This document shows, one piece after another, positions 26,150 through 35,317 of a DNA stretch of 64,000 bases. The stretch is from the NCBI GenBank assembly GCA_910584065.1, contig CAJTZN010000007.1, forward strand, positions 34,749 through 98,748. The letters are read 5' to 3'. Source of the stretch: an uncultured Eubacterium sp. (GTDB lineage Bacteria; Bacillota; Clostridia; Lachnospirales; Lachnospiraceae). Each line of letters begins with the position of its first letter. The stretch's first letter is position 1. The notes beneath the pieces were generated by a model. It was not told the origin of the DNA, did no database searches, and saw nothing but the letters and a program-made list of their open reading frames with translations. A program made the position numbers and the translations under genes.

Positions 26150-26177
26150 CGGCCCCTGCGGGGGCCGTTTTGTTTTT
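26150..26177 (+). terminator. Rho-independent terminator after the NlpC/P60 gene
   Basis: CGGCCCC-TGCG-GGGGCCG stem followed by TTTTGTTTTT. A second perfect 7-bp hairpin (GTTACGG/CCGTAAC, 26118-26144) precedes it. Confidence 0.9.
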
Positions 26178-26180
26178 GAC

Positions 26181-26657
26181 TTATACCTGACTCGTACGAG
26201 GAAAGAAAGCCGCGATCAGCACCGGGATCATAAATACGACTCCGATCAATATCACATTCAAAATCATCGACACAAATCCCATCATGATCCGTTTTGCCGC
26301 GCCCTCACATGGCAAAAAAAACGCGTTCATTATCCAGGCCGCGATCAGGCACACCGCCCAGAATCCAAACAACGCCGTTCCCGTCAACTGGTCGGATCCG
26401 GTAACGGCAAACCCTATGATAAGGAGCACCAGGTGCCCCACTACGTACAACATCGGATTCACAGGCACTTTTGCCAGTTTGGGCACGATCACGCTCGTTA
26501 AACAAAATACGGCAGCCGCCATCATATAAAACGCGTACATATCAAGCGCCTTCTGTGAGCACAGCTGCCAAATGATACCGGCAAGCATGAGTACGCCTCC
26601 CGTCAGCATACAGACGCCTGGTGTCATCTTCTCTTTGATCTTTTCATTCAGATTCAT
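26181..26657 (-). CDS. Hypothetical four-helix membrane protein
   Basis: A 158-residue protein with four clear hydrophobic segments (about 14-32, 40-60, 68-86, 95-112) and a fifth near the C-terminus (about 122-150); short charged N-terminus. I recognise no family. Its ATG follows directly on the TAA of radA with no gap, so it is translated from the radA transcript. The function cannot be inferred from a housekeeping neighbour such as radA. It converges on the NlpC/P60 gene, whose terminator lies just past its stop. Confidence 0.75.
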   Translation of the reverse strand: MNLNEKIKEKMTPGVCMLTGGVLMLAGIIWQLCSQKALDMYAFYMMAAAVFCLTSVIVPKLAKVPVNPMLYVVGHLVLLIIGFAVTGSDQLTGTALFGFWAVCLIAAWIMNAFFLPCEGAAKRIMMGFVSMILNVILIGVVFMIPVLIAAFFPRTSQV

Positions 26658-28046
26658 TTATGACCATTCCTTTCTCTCTACGATTTCTCTTATATTCCGG
26701 ATGCCGACGAGGCGGATGCCGGATAAGTCCAGATTCCCGCTCTTTTCGATCGCCAGCTTATTCGCAAGCGGCAGGATGCACGTGCGGTAGCCGGTCTTGA
26801 GCGCCTCGGCGACCCGCTTTTCGCACTGGGGCACGGCGCGCACCTCCCCGACCAGGCCGACCTCTCCAAACAGTACCGTGTGTTCATCCATCACTTTCCC
26901 GCTCTGGCTCGAGATGAGCGCCGCGATGATCGCCAGATCCAGCGCCGGCTCCGTAATGCGCATACCGCCGGCCACATTGACATAGGCGTCACTGTCCGAC
27001 ATTCGCAGGCCAAGCCTCTTTTCCAGCACGGCGATCAGCAGATTGACCCGGTTATAATCCGTGCCGGCGGCGGTCCGCCTCGGCATATTGAAATACGTAT
27101 GGCAGACGAGCGCCTGCACTTCGATCATGAACGACCGGCTTCCCTCAATCGCGCACGCCACGACGGAACCGGATTCGCCGACCGGCTTGCCCTGGATCAT
27201 ATACTCCGACGGGTTCGGCACCTCCACGAGGCCTTTTCCTTTCATCTCAAAGACGCCGATCTCGTTAGTCGAGCCAAAACGGTTCTTGACACCGCGCAGG
27301 ATGCGGTACGCCGCCGACGCATCCCCCTCGAAATACAAAACAGTATCCACCATGTGTTCCAGCATTCTTGGGCCTGCCACATTTCCCTCTTTCGTCACAT
27401 GGCCGACGATGAAAATACTAATCCCCCTGCTCTTCGCGATGCGGAGCAGGATTCCCGTGATCTCCCGCACCTGGCTCATACTGCCGGGCGCGGCATCGAC
27501 GCTTTCCTCGTACATCGTCTGGATTGAATCAACGATGACGATCTTCGGCTGGAGCCTGCCGATGGCCGCATCGATCAGCGTGATAGCTGTTTCGGAAAGA
27601 AGATAGATCGAGTCGGAGAACTCTCCGATGCGGTCGCCGCGGAGCTTGATCTGCTTCAGCGATTCCTCTCCCGACACGTAGAGTACCTTTTCCCCTTTGT
27701 CCGACAGCTGTTTGCACATCTGGAGCAGCAGGGTGGACTTGCCGATCCCGGGATCCCCGCCGACCAGAACGAGCGAACCGGCTACGATCCCGCCGCCCAG
27801 CACGCGGTCAAGTTCGGCGATGCCCGTCAGAAGACGGCGCTCGTCCCCGATCGCGATGTCCTTCATGCGGGCAGGTTCCACCGTCTGCGCCGCCGGCACT
27901 GCTGCCTTTCGTTTTCCTGAAGCCGACACCGCGGCCGGCGCCTCGACCAGCGTATTCCACTGGCCGCAGCCAGGGCACTGTCCCTGCCACTTACTGGTCT
28001 CCGTGCCGCACTCACTACAATAAAATAACGTTTTCGCTTTTGCCAT
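26658..28046 (-). CDS. radA: DNA repair protein RadA/Sms
   Basis: RecA-like ATPase that drives branch migration during recombination repair. The N-terminal zinc finger is CSECGTETSKWQGQCPGCG; Walker A is GGDPGIGKSTLL, the RadA-specific KNRFGSTNEIG motif is present, and the C-terminal Lon-like domain ends the protein. 462 residues is normal. I start it at MAKAKTLFYCSECG; an upstream in-frame ATG would add 35 residues with no homology. Ribosome site AAAGGG is somewhat distant. Followed without gap by a small membrane protein gene and preceded by a conserved small gene after 109 bp. Confidence 0.96.
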   Translation of the reverse strand: MAKAKTLFYCSECGTETSKWQGQCPGCGQWNTLVEAPAAVSASGKRKAAVPAAQTVEPARMKDIAIGDERRLLTGIAELDRVLGGGIVAGSLVLVGGDPGIGKSTLLLQMCKQLSDKGEKVLYVSGEESLKQIKLRGDRIGEFSDSIYLLSETAITLIDAAIGRLQPKIVIVDSIQTMYEESVDAAPGSMSQVREITGILLRIAKSRGISIFIVGHVTKEGNVAGPRMLEHMVDTVLYFEGDASAAYRILRGVKNRFGSTNEIGVFEMKGKGLVEVPNPSEYMIQGKPVGESGSVVACAIEGSRSFMIEVQALVCHTYFNMPRRTAAGTDYNRVNLLIAVLEKRLGLRMSDSDAYVNVAGGMRITEPALDLAIIAALISSQSGKVMDEHTVLFGEVGLVGEVRAVPQCEKRVAEALKTGYRTCILPLANKLAIEKSGNLDLSGIRLVGIRNIREIVERKEWS

Positions 28047-28155
28047 ATGCTTATTACATTCCCTTTCCGCCCTAAAACGATAACGGCGCCAATCCCCGCC
28101 CGTCTCTGATGCCCCGGCAGGAATTGACGCCGCATTCACGGCTATGTTCACTGTG

Positions 28156-28572
28156 TTAGCTGCATTTCACTACTTTGACAGCCGCCTTTTTCCCCTCATC
28201 CAGTTCAATGCTCACGTTGAGTTTTCCACCCAGATTCGTTTTCATCGTTCCAAGCTCCACCTCATCCAAAAATACCTTATATTCCTGTGACGGTTCAAGC
28301 TCCAAAGTAAATCCGATATCCTTTGCCGCTTCTACCGAAAACGATACTTCCTTTCCATCGGCAGTAAAATCCGTAACCGTACTTCCCGGTACCGATTCAT
28401 AAACAAAAATACCGTTCTTCTCCAGCTTCGTGATCTCCTGAAACGTTTTGACCTTATACAGGTCCCCCTCGTACTCAAAATCGGATTTCTTCGTTTTGGT
28501 CTGCAAGAGATAATTTCCAAAACTCAGCGACCCATTATCCTCTCTACGAATCAATTGCTCTACAACACTCAT
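28156..28572 (-). CDS. Conserved small protein of the Lachnospiraceae 'endosialidase-like' family
   Basis: A 138-residue soluble protein whose start (MSVVEQLIRREDNGSLSFGNYLLQTKTKKSDFEYEGDLYKVKTF) I recognise from proteins annotated in Lachnospiraceae genomes as endosialidase or hypothetical. It is far too short for a sialidase and shows no catalytic motif, so that name should not be trusted. The second half is predicted beta-rich (VSFSVEAAKDIGFTLELEPSQEYKVFLDEVELG). AAGGAGG lies upstream of the ATG and it has its own extended -10 promoter. Its abundance across the family suggests a housekeeping, possibly structural, role; unknown. Confidence 0.75.
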   Translation of the reverse strand: MSVVEQLIRREDNGSLSFGNYLLQTKTKKSDFEYEGDLYKVKTFQEITKLEKNGIFVYESVPGSTVTDFTADGKEVSFSVEAAKDIGFTLELEPSQEYKVFLDEVELGTMKTNLGGKLNVSIELDEGKKAAVKVVKCS

Positions 28573-28619
28573 GCCAGCGTCCTCCTTAGTTTCTTATATA
28601 CGATTCGTTCCTTACCTCA

Positions 28620-28648
28620 ATTATATCAAAAGTCACTCTATATTGCCA
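28620..28648 (-). promoter_or_regulatory. Extended -10 promoter of the small conserved gene
   Basis: Minus strand TGATATAAT (extended -10) with a poor -35 (TGGCAA) at 17 nt, about 45 nt before the start codon. Confidence 0.55.
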
Positions 28649-31138
28649 TCACTTTTTTATGTTTTTTTGGACAAAAACCTTTCCCTCTTTGACACCGATC
28701 TTCACGCTGTCGCCGATGGAAATCTTCCCCGCTACGACCTCCTCCGCAAGGGCGTCCTCGATCTTATTCTGAATCGTCCGGCGCAGCGGCCTGGCTCCGT
28801 AGTCTTTATCAAACCCCTGATCGGCCACGTACTGCACCACATTCCGGCTGTACTGGATCGACATTTCCATCTGCGCCTGCACACGCTGCTTAAAGTTCTC
28901 GAGCATGTTTTTCGCGATCAGGAATATGTCACTCTTCGTCAGCGCGTGGAATACGATCATCTCGTCGATGCGGTTGATAAACTCCGGCTTGAAGACCCGC
29001 TTTACCTCTTCCATCACGCCCTCTTTCATACGCTTGTGCTCCTGCTCCTTGTCCTCCTGCCGCAGAAATCCCATCGTTTTCGGGGAAATGATGCGGTTGG
29101 CACCGGCGTTTGATGTCAATATGATAATGGTATTTTTAAAATCTACGGTTCGGCCGTGAGCGTCCGTCAGATGGCCGTCCTCCAAAATCTGCAACAGCAT
29201 ATTGAACACATCCGGGTGCGCTTTCTCAATCTCGTCGAAAAGCAGTACCGAATATGGTTTACGGCGCACTTTTTCACTGAGCTGCCCGCCTTCCTCATAA
29301 CCGACGTAACCTGGCGGGGAGCCTACCATTTTGGACACGCTCTGCTTTTCCATATATTCTGACATATCCACGCGTATGATGTCTTTTTCCGAGCCGAATA
29401 CAGCCTCGGCCAGCGCTTTCGACAGTTCCGTTTTCCCGACACCGGTAGGTCCCAGGAACAAAAAGGAACCGATGGGCCGCTTCGGATCTTTCAGGCCGAT
29501 CCGTCCGCGCCGCACCGCCCGCGCCACGGCCGTGACCGCCTCATCCTGCCCGACCACGCGCTCATGCAGGATCTGCTCCAGCTTCTTTAAGCGCTTCGTC
29601 TCGTCTTTTTCCAGACGGCTGACCGGTATTTTCGTCCACTTTGCCACAAGTTCGGCGATATGCTGCTCTGACAGGGTCGTCTCCTTGCTCTTCCGCTTTT
29701 TCTGCCACCGCTTCTGCTCGGCCTCCAGTTCTTCTCTCGCCGCCGTTTCCTCAAAGAGGATGGAAAAGACCAGATCCATATCCCCCTTGACGAGCGCCCG
29801 CTCTTTCTCTGCCTCGAGTTCCGCCACCCGCTCTTCCAGTTTGCCCAGCGCCTCATCCTTTTTGACGATCCGCATCAGGCGCAGTTTGGCGGATGCCTCA
29901 TCCACCAGATCAATGGCCTTATCGGGAAGAAAACGGTCGTTAATATAGCGGTCGGAAAGTTTTGCCGCCGCTTCCAGCGCGCCGTCGGTGATCTCAATGC
30001 CGTGAAATCTCTCATACCGGTCCCGAAGCCCTTTGAGCATGCCAACCGTCTGCACGACGGTGGGTTCTCCGATCACAACCTTCTGGAACCGGCGTTCAAG
30101 GGCGGCGTCCCTCTCAATCCGCTTCCGGTATTCATTCAGCGTAGTGGCGCCGATCACCTGTAACTCCCCGCGCGACAATGACGGCTTTAATATATTCGAG
30201 GCATCGAGTGCCCCTTCCGCTCCGCCTGCGCCGATTACCGTGTGCAGTTCATCGATAAACAATATGACATCCCCCGAGGCGACCGCTTCCCTGACGGAAC
30301 GCTTGATCCTTTCCTCAAATTCGCCCCGGTATTTGGAACCGGCTACCATTCCGGACAGATCGAGCGATAAGATCCGTTTGTTCGCCATGCTTTCCGGAAC
30401 TCTCTTTTCCGCGATACGGATCGCCAGCCCTTCCGCGATCGCCGTCTTTCCCACACCGGGTTCCCCGACCAGACAGGGATTATTTTTCGTCCGCCGGCTC
30501 ATGATCTGGATCACGCTCTCCAGCTCATCCTCCCGGTTAAACACCGGATCGAGTTTCCCCTCCCTGGCATAGGCCACCAGGTCGCGGGAGTACTGGTCGA
30601 GCATCGGCGTATCTGATTTTCCTTTTTTATTCGCGTTCCTGCTGTTCGCGTACTCCGATTTGGCCGCATTTAAGTCGGCGCCGATCGTGAGCACCGTATC
30701 AATGTACATTTTCTGGGCATTGACGCCGAGCGATTCAATGATCTCCACCGCGCTCGTGTCCCGTCCCTTTAAAACTGCGAGAAACAGGTGCTCCGTCCCC
30801 ACTTTGGCATCCTCGTTCCGCTCGGCGATCTGCTCCGCGGATAAGACGATCTCCTCCATCCGCGGCGTGATATCGCACTCGCTGCGGTTCACTTTCGGCA
30901 TCTCCGACTCCCCGTCGTCCCTGCTGCGGTATCCCTGCGGACTCATATCCTCGAGTACGATGAGGATATCCATCTTCCTCATATCATTTTCCCTCATGAT
31001 GCGCGAAGCCGTACCGGTTACTGCCGCCAGTCCGTAAAGCAGATGTTCCGTCCCGATCGATCTCGTCCCCAGTTTGGCAGCGATCTCTCCTGCCTTGCTA
31101 ATTGCTCTCTCGGCGCTTGCCGTAAACTCTTTTCTCAC
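28649..31138 (-). CDS. clpC: ATP-dependent Clp protease ATPase subunit ClpC, GTG start
   Basis: Hsp100 unfoldase that feeds ClpP. It has a double Clp-N domain, two AAA+ modules (GEPGVGKT and GPTGVGKT Walker A), a middle coiled-coil (KLEERVAELEAEKE) and a ClpB D2-small C-terminus. The best start is a GTG six nt after AGGAGG, giving MRKEFTASAERAISKAGE, the usual ClpC beginning. The ATG nine codons upstream reads MIWISRRKK through a duplicated piece of the preceding gene and is unlikely. 829 residues is normal. No ctsR-mcsA-mcsB genes accompany it, unlike the Bacillus operon; here it follows a surface-protein gene. Confidence 0.94.
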   Translation of the reverse strand: MRKEFTASAERAISKAGEIAAKLGTRSIGTEHLLYGLAAVTGTASRIMRENDMRKMDILIVLEDMSPQGYRSRDDGESEMPKVNRSECDITPRMEEIVLSAEQIAERNEDAKVGTEHLFLAVLKGRDTSAVEIIESLGVNAQKMYIDTVLTIGADLNAAKSEYANSRNANKKGKSDTPMLDQYSRDLVAYAREGKLDPVFNREDELESVIQIMSRRTKNNPCLVGEPGVGKTAIAEGLAIRIAEKRVPESMANKRILSLDLSGMVAGSKYRGEFEERIKRSVREAVASGDVILFIDELHTVIGAGGAEGALDASNILKPSLSRGELQVIGATTLNEYRKRIERDAALERRFQKVVIGEPTVVQTVGMLKGLRDRYERFHGIEITDGALEAAAKLSDRYINDRFLPDKAIDLVDEASAKLRLMRIVKKDEALGKLEERVAELEAEKERALVKGDMDLVFSILFEETAAREELEAEQKRWQKKRKSKETTLSEQHIAELVAKWTKIPVSRLEKDETKRLKKLEQILHERVVGQDEAVTAVARAVRRGRIGLKDPKRPIGSFLFLGPTGVGKTELSKALAEAVFGSEKDIIRVDMSEYMEKQSVSKMVGSPPGYVGYEEGGQLSEKVRRKPYSVLLFDEIEKAHPDVFNMLLQILEDGHLTDAHGRTVDFKNTIIILTSNAGANRIISPKTMGFLRQEDKEQEHKRMKEGVMEEVKRVFKPEFINRIDEMIVFHALTKSDIFLIAKNMLENFKQRVQAQMEMSIQYSRNVVQYVADQGFDKDYGARPLRRTIQNKIEDALAEEVVAGKISIGDSVKIGVKEGKVFVQKNIKK

Positions 31139-31148
31139 CTTTTTCCTC

Positions 31149-31310
31149 CTAGAAATCCAGATCATTCATTTCTAATTCCCGTTTTTCCCTACTTGTTTTC
31201 TTTGTTAAAACCATATTTAACATATTGGCCGACAACCTCAGAAATCCAGATCATTTAATTCTCGTTTCCCCCTGCCAAACTTCTTTCTTAAAACCATATT
31301 TAATATTATG
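31149..31310. repeat. Duplicated 3' tail of the surface-protein gene ahead of clpC
   Basis: The last ~70 bp of the surface-protein gene (31238-31310) recur in diverged form at 31149-31224. The copy would encode NMVLTKKTSREKRELEMNDLDF plus its own stop, against NMVLRKKFGRGKRELNDLDF in the real gene. It has no start or domain of its own and is a gene-end remnant. Confidence 0.85.
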
Positions 31311-32524
31311 ATCAGCAGCACGAGTACTAAAACCATCAGTCCGATAATGACCGCATACAGCCATGTATTCGGCGTCACCTCGACCTCATACGCCACATTT
31401 CCGCCCTTATTTACTTTCTGCGTCATCGTCCCCGTGTAGCGCTGCAGCGTCTTCTCTTCCCGGTCGTACTGGTACAGCGTGGGCTCGCCGCTCACCCCTT
31501 TGAGATACATGAGCAGATAATTGTTATCCAGATCGTTTTCCATCGTATAGGCGGGGACGCTTTTTCCGTCCAGCTCCACGCTCGTCTTCACATAACCGGA
31601 CGGGATGACGTCCTCGTCGGCCAGGTCAGCTACTTTGAACTGGTACTGGTTCTGTATATAGATCGAACCTTTTTTCTCGTAAACCGAAAATGTAATGTCC
31701 GAAGTCCCCTTTTCCGACTGCTCGCGCACCCTCGTCTCTCCTTCGGTTTCCTTTATGACGTGGATCTTATAGACACGCTTGTCCCCGGATTCCGCGGTAA
31801 CTGTCACCTTCACCGTGTTTTCTCCCGGCACGAGCTGGTCATTGTCCCGGATGCGCACTCTCGCTTTTCCATTTTCCGGTGTATAATTAAAATACAATAT
31901 ATTGGTGTCAAAGTCAACCGAAACCGTATACTCCAAAACATCGGCGTTAAACGCCGGCTTCATGGAAAGCCCGTTAAAAGAAAGTGTTTTCAGCTTATTG
32001 TTCGTGCTCGGGGCCGCCGTCGCGGACGCGTCCGCCTGTCCTTCTTCCGGCGCCTGGGATTGCTCCTCTTTTGCAACGACCACGCCGGTCAGATCGGTGG
32101 ACACGGAAAACGCTTCCCCGTCTTCATTTACGATCTCGATCTGCCGGTCCAGGTCAAAGCCGCCGCTTCCCGCCTTCAAAGCCTTGAACTCCAGGGAAAA
32201 GGTGCGCTTCTTCACCGATGTTTCATTCCCGGCTGACGAGATCGTGAGCGCGCCGTTTCCTCCGCTCACCTTGCTCCCTCCCTGGACAAACTCAAACATG
32301 CCGGCGTCGTAGAGAAGCTTCATCCGAACGTCAAGAAATTTTTCGGAAGAACTCACCGTACACACGACATGAAACGTGTCTCCCACCTTCACTTTCTGCG
32401 GTTCTGATGTAAGTTCGACTTTTGCGCTTGCCGCATACGCTTTCTCGCAACATAGAACGGCGGACACCGCTGCACAGAGCAGTACGGCAAACAACGCCGC
32501 CATTGTGGTAACCTTCCTATTCAT
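31238..32524 (-). CDS. Membrane-anchored surface protein with cohesin-like and cadherin-like domains
   Basis: A 428-residue exported protein. Signal peptide (about 1-32), a cohesin-type beta-sandwich (about 34-150; VKVGDTFHVVCTVSSSEKFLDVRMKLLYD), an Ala/Glu/Ser linker, a cadherin-like beta-sandwich (about 185-262; LKTLSFNGLSMKPAFNADVLEYTVSVD), a further extracellular region, one transmembrane helix (about 393-413) and a short basic cytoplasmic tail (RKKFGRGKRELNDLDF). The topology is type I. It follows a glucosaminidase by 12 bp, so the two are one unit and may meet at the cell wall. No dockerin protein is in the window; the GH43 EF-hand loop is a single motif, not a dockerin. Function unknown. 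Confidence 0.8.
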   Translation of the reverse strand: MNRKVTTMAALFAVLLCAAVSAVLCCEKAYAASAKVELTSEPQKVKVGDTFHVVCTVSSSEKFLDVRMKLLYDAGMFEFVQGGSKVSGGNGALTISSAGNETSVKKRTFSLEFKALKAGSGGFDLDRQIEIVNEDGEAFSVSTDLTGVVVAKEEQSQAPEEGQADASATAAPSTNNKLKTLSFNGLSMKPAFNADVLEYTVSVDFDTNILYFNYTPENGKARVRIRDNDQLVPGENTVKVTVTAESGDKRVYKIHVIKETEGETRVREQSEKGTSDITFSVYEKKGSIYIQNQYQFKVADLADEDVIPSGYVKTSVELDGKSVPAYTMENDLDNNYLLMYLKGVSGEPTLYQYDREEKTLQRYTGTMTQKVNKGGNVAYEVEVTPNTWLYAVIIGLMVLVLVLLIIILNMVLRKKFGRGKRELNDLDF

Positions 32525-32536
32525 CCATTTCTCCTT

Positions 32537-34474
32537 TTACTGCGGAGCTGCACAATTGGTCTCCGGCATATTTTCATAGACCGGTATCGAGAATACGAGT
32601 GGCACGGAATCCAGCATACCGCTGTACGCGTTTCTCGTTTTCAGCGCCTCGGAATTGGCCGCTTCCACATTTGTCATATACTGATGATTGTACGTACTGT
32701 CAGGCGTCACATTAAATTTCTGCAGATAGCCCGTATTCTGTCCCCTGTTTATATAATTGCTGCCGATATACATGGCACCGCCGATGATCGAACGGTAGCG
32801 GCTGTTCCAGGGACGAAGGAATGTATCGCCGCTGCTCGCCCATTTCAATCCGTTCATGACCGGATTTGTCCCGCTCGTGGCGCCGATGTTGTAAAAATTA
32901 AAAATTCCCGGGTAATTGTCTGCGGTTCCGGTCACGGCGCTGCTCACCGATGTCGCTCCGGTCACGACCTCCTGTTTGGAGCGCGACGCCAGATGATACG
33001 GACTGACGCCGGACTGTTTCGCCGCCTCGCAAAACGCCGACGAGTACGTGATCTCTTTTTCCGTTCCGCTCACATCGTCCGTATATGAAAATTTCGCGTG
33101 GCCAAACGGCGTATTGGAAAGGATCTGCTCCACGCCATCCTTTGTCTGGTACTGCGGCTGGTACTCCAGCAGTTCGAACTGGAAGATTCCCTGCGCGGTC
33201 AGGAAATTTCTGGGGTCCATATAGTACATGATCGCCGCTTTGGACGCCGCCACCCAGCTGCTGCCGTCAAATACTTTCCACTTCCCGGTTTCGGCATCGT
33301 ACGCGCCGCTCTCCATCGACTTCCACGCCGCCGACTTCGCATTCGTGATCAGGCTCGTGCCAAGCTTCGACTCCCCCTTTACGGCGTCTTCCCAGTTAAG
33401 CCCGGTTTTGTACGCCTGGAACTGCCAGTACGGATACTTCGAGTGCAGAACGCGCAGCTGCGTTTTATAAGAGTCCGGGAATCCCTGTCTCGTCATTTCC
33501 TCCTCAAACTCTTTCTCGCTCAGCACCGTTACCGCAACCCTTTTCTGAATCCTCCGCTTCGCAAGTTTGATGTATTTTGCCTGCACGTATCCCTTATAAG
33601 TATTGCCATAATATGGGAACGAAATCTGATACCACGTCTTTTTCCCGACAGTTCTCGCCTTGAGGATCTCCACATACTGTTTGGGAGCTAACACCATCGT
33701 GCGGCCGTTCACCTGTGCGTACGACGCGGAACTGCCCGGTTTTTTCCTCACGCGCAGCGCTGTCTTTACGCCGGTCACCGAGCCGCCCGCCGCTTTCTTT
33801 ACCGTAAGCTTCACATTCGTACTTTTTATGTAGCCCTTTCTTGTCTTTCCTCCGGATTTAAACTGAATCTTAAACCACTTTTTCCCGCTGACGGTCTTCT
33901 CTGCTATTATTGTAACACTTTTTCCCTTTTTTAACACAACCTTTTTCTTTTTTACGAGTAGCGCTTTGCCGGATGTGTTTTTCCGAATCGTCGTCTGCTT
34001 TTTGAGCTTAGCCGCCACTTTTATTTTCTTATATGTCGTTTTCGTGCGGTAAACGGTAACTTTCTGCGGCTGTGGTGCCGTGCTCGGCGCTGCGGTCGCA
34101 GGCGTCGTCGGTTCCGCGCCGGCTGTCGCCGCGGGAGGTGCCGGTGAAACAGAAGGCCCTGCCGTCGCCGGCTGGCTTCCGAGCGCCACATAGCTCGAAA
34201 CCACATATCCTTCCACTCCGTTATAACTTACCTTGTACCATGTGCCGTTCGCGTCCGTCCCAGCCGCCTGATCGAGCACCGTGATCTGCGCGCCGTTTGG
34301 GATCGTCAACAGCACCGGATTCGATGTACCGACTGCCGAGCGGAGATTCAGGGCATTTCCTCCCGTCACGACCGTCCCCGTCTCGCTGGCTGACGCATAC
34401 TTCATATCTGCCAGACAGAGCACGCCGCACAGCACAAAACCTAACATTACCCATACTAATACCTTTCGTTTCAT
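32537..34474 (-). CDS. Secreted N-acetylglucosaminidase with SH3b repeats
   Basis: Peptidoglycan hydrolase of the LytG/glucosaminidase family. Signal peptide (about 1-30); SH3b domain 1 (about 38-98; NALNLRSAVGTSNPVLLTIP); Pro/Ala linker; two more, Lys-rich SH3b-like units (about 145-225 and 232-305); C-terminal glucosaminidase domain (about 335-620) with KGESKLGTSLI, YMDPRNFL, SPYHLASRSKQEV and FYNIGATSGTNP. The second of two adjacent ATGs is 7 nt from GGAGG and is taken. The very basic SH3b units suggest binding to anionic wall polymers, which would fit the teichoic-acid genes in this window (inference). Confidence 0.9.
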   Translation of the reverse strand: MKRKVLVWVMLGFVLCGVLCLADMKYASASETGTVVTGGNALNLRSAVGTSNPVLLTIPNGAQITVLDQAAGTDANGTWYKVSYNGVEGYVVSSYVALGSQPATAGPSVSPAPPAATAGAEPTTPATAAPSTAPQPQKVTVYRTKTTYKKIKVAAKLKKQTTIRKNTSGKALLVKKKKVVLKKGKSVTIIAEKTVSGKKWFKIQFKSGGKTRKGYIKSTNVKLTVKKAAGGSVTGVKTALRVRKKPGSSASYAQVNGRTMVLAPKQYVEILKARTVGKKTWYQISFPYYGNTYKGYVQAKYIKLAKRRIQKRVAVTVLSEKEFEEEMTRQGFPDSYKTQLRVLHSKYPYWQFQAYKTGLNWEDAVKGESKLGTSLITNAKSAAWKSMESGAYDAETGKWKVFDGSSWVAASKAAIMYYMDPRNFLTAQGIFQFELLEYQPQYQTKDGVEQILSNTPFGHAKFSYTDDVSGTEKEITYSSAFCEAAKQSGVSPYHLASRSKQEVVTGATSVSSAVTGTADNYPGIFNFYNIGATSGTNPVMNGLKWASSGDTFLRPWNSRYRSIIGGAMYIGSNYINRGQNTGYLQKFNVTPDSTYNHQYMTNVEAANSEALKTRNAYSGMLDSVPLVFSIPVYENMPETNCAAPQ

Positions 34475-34543
34475 CATCCTACCTCCATTCGCGCGGAAAT
34501 CCTCCCACCGTTCAGGCTGGCCGCCATCGGGATCCAGCCATCC

Positions 34544-35302
34544 TCAGGCGATTTGCCCACCGGGATCTTTCCCCGCCACATAATACATGCGTTCCTCCTG
34601 TTCCCCCGGCGCCTGCTCGAGATCCTCTCCGTAACATCCGTACAGAGTAAGCCCCGCCCGGGAAAGAAGGTGCTCCACTTCCTCCCTGGAATACGCGCGC
34701 TGCCTGTGGCACTCATCGAACCGCTCATACAGGCCGCTGTCCTCCCGGAAGAGAAACATTGTTACAAAATATTCATTTATTTTTTCCACCCGGTCATAGG
34801 CATTTTCCCATACGACCGAATAGTCGTCCCCGTCTTCAAACCGCACCACGTCTCCTAAAATGTGACGGTAACAGTACTCCGTCTTCATATCAAACACAAA
34901 TACCCCGTCATCATCGAGATTTTCATGCACACTCCGGAACGCCGCCAGCAGATCCTCGTCCTGAAGAAGATAATTGATCGAGTCACATATACATAGTACC
35001 ACATCTGCCGGTTTATGCAACGAAAAATCTCTCATATCCTGATTCAGATATAAAATCTGCTGGTCCTCTTCTTTTTTCTCCATCGCGCGGGCCAGCATAT
35101 CGGGGGAGAGGTCAATCCCCGTCACCTCGTATCCGGCGTCGCAAAAACGCCCCGTCATCTCACCGGTCCCGCACCCCAGCTCACACAAATACCCTCCCGC
35201 CTTCCCGCGCCGTTCCAGTTCACGGTGCAGCCGCTCAAACCACATGCCGTACGGTATGTCTGACATGACAGAATCATAGACTACAGAAAATTCCTCATAC
35301 AT
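34544..35302 (-). CDS. Class I SAM-dependent methyltransferase
   Basis: A 252-residue Rossmann-fold methyltransferase. Motif I is LCELGCGTGEMTGRF, then VTGIDLSPDMLARA, and motif IV DVVLCICDSINYLL. This combination, with the C-terminal beta region (DDYSVVWENAYDRVEKINEYF), is typical of a small methyltransferase often found next to addA in Clostridia; the substrate is unknown. It starts 15 bp after the addA stop and so ends the addB-addA transcript. Confidence 0.85.
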   Translation of the reverse strand: MYEEFSVVYDSVMSDIPYGMWFERLHRELERRGKAGGYLCELGCGTGEMTGRFCDAGYEVTGIDLSPDMLARAMEKKEEDQQILYLNQDMRDFSLHKPADVVLCICDSINYLLQDEDLLAAFRSVHENLDDDGVFVFDMKTEYCYRHILGDVVRFEDGDDYSVVWENAYDRVEKINEYFVTMFLFREDSGLYERFDECHRQRAYSREEVEHLLSRAGLTLYGCYGEDLEQAPGEQEERMYYVAGKDPGGQIA

Positions 35303-35317
35303 CTTCCTATCATTTCC

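Noticed and set aside
28156..28572. Endosialidase function for the small gene before radA
   Set aside because: 138 residues without catalytic motifs or export signal; the name used for relatives has no support in the sequence.
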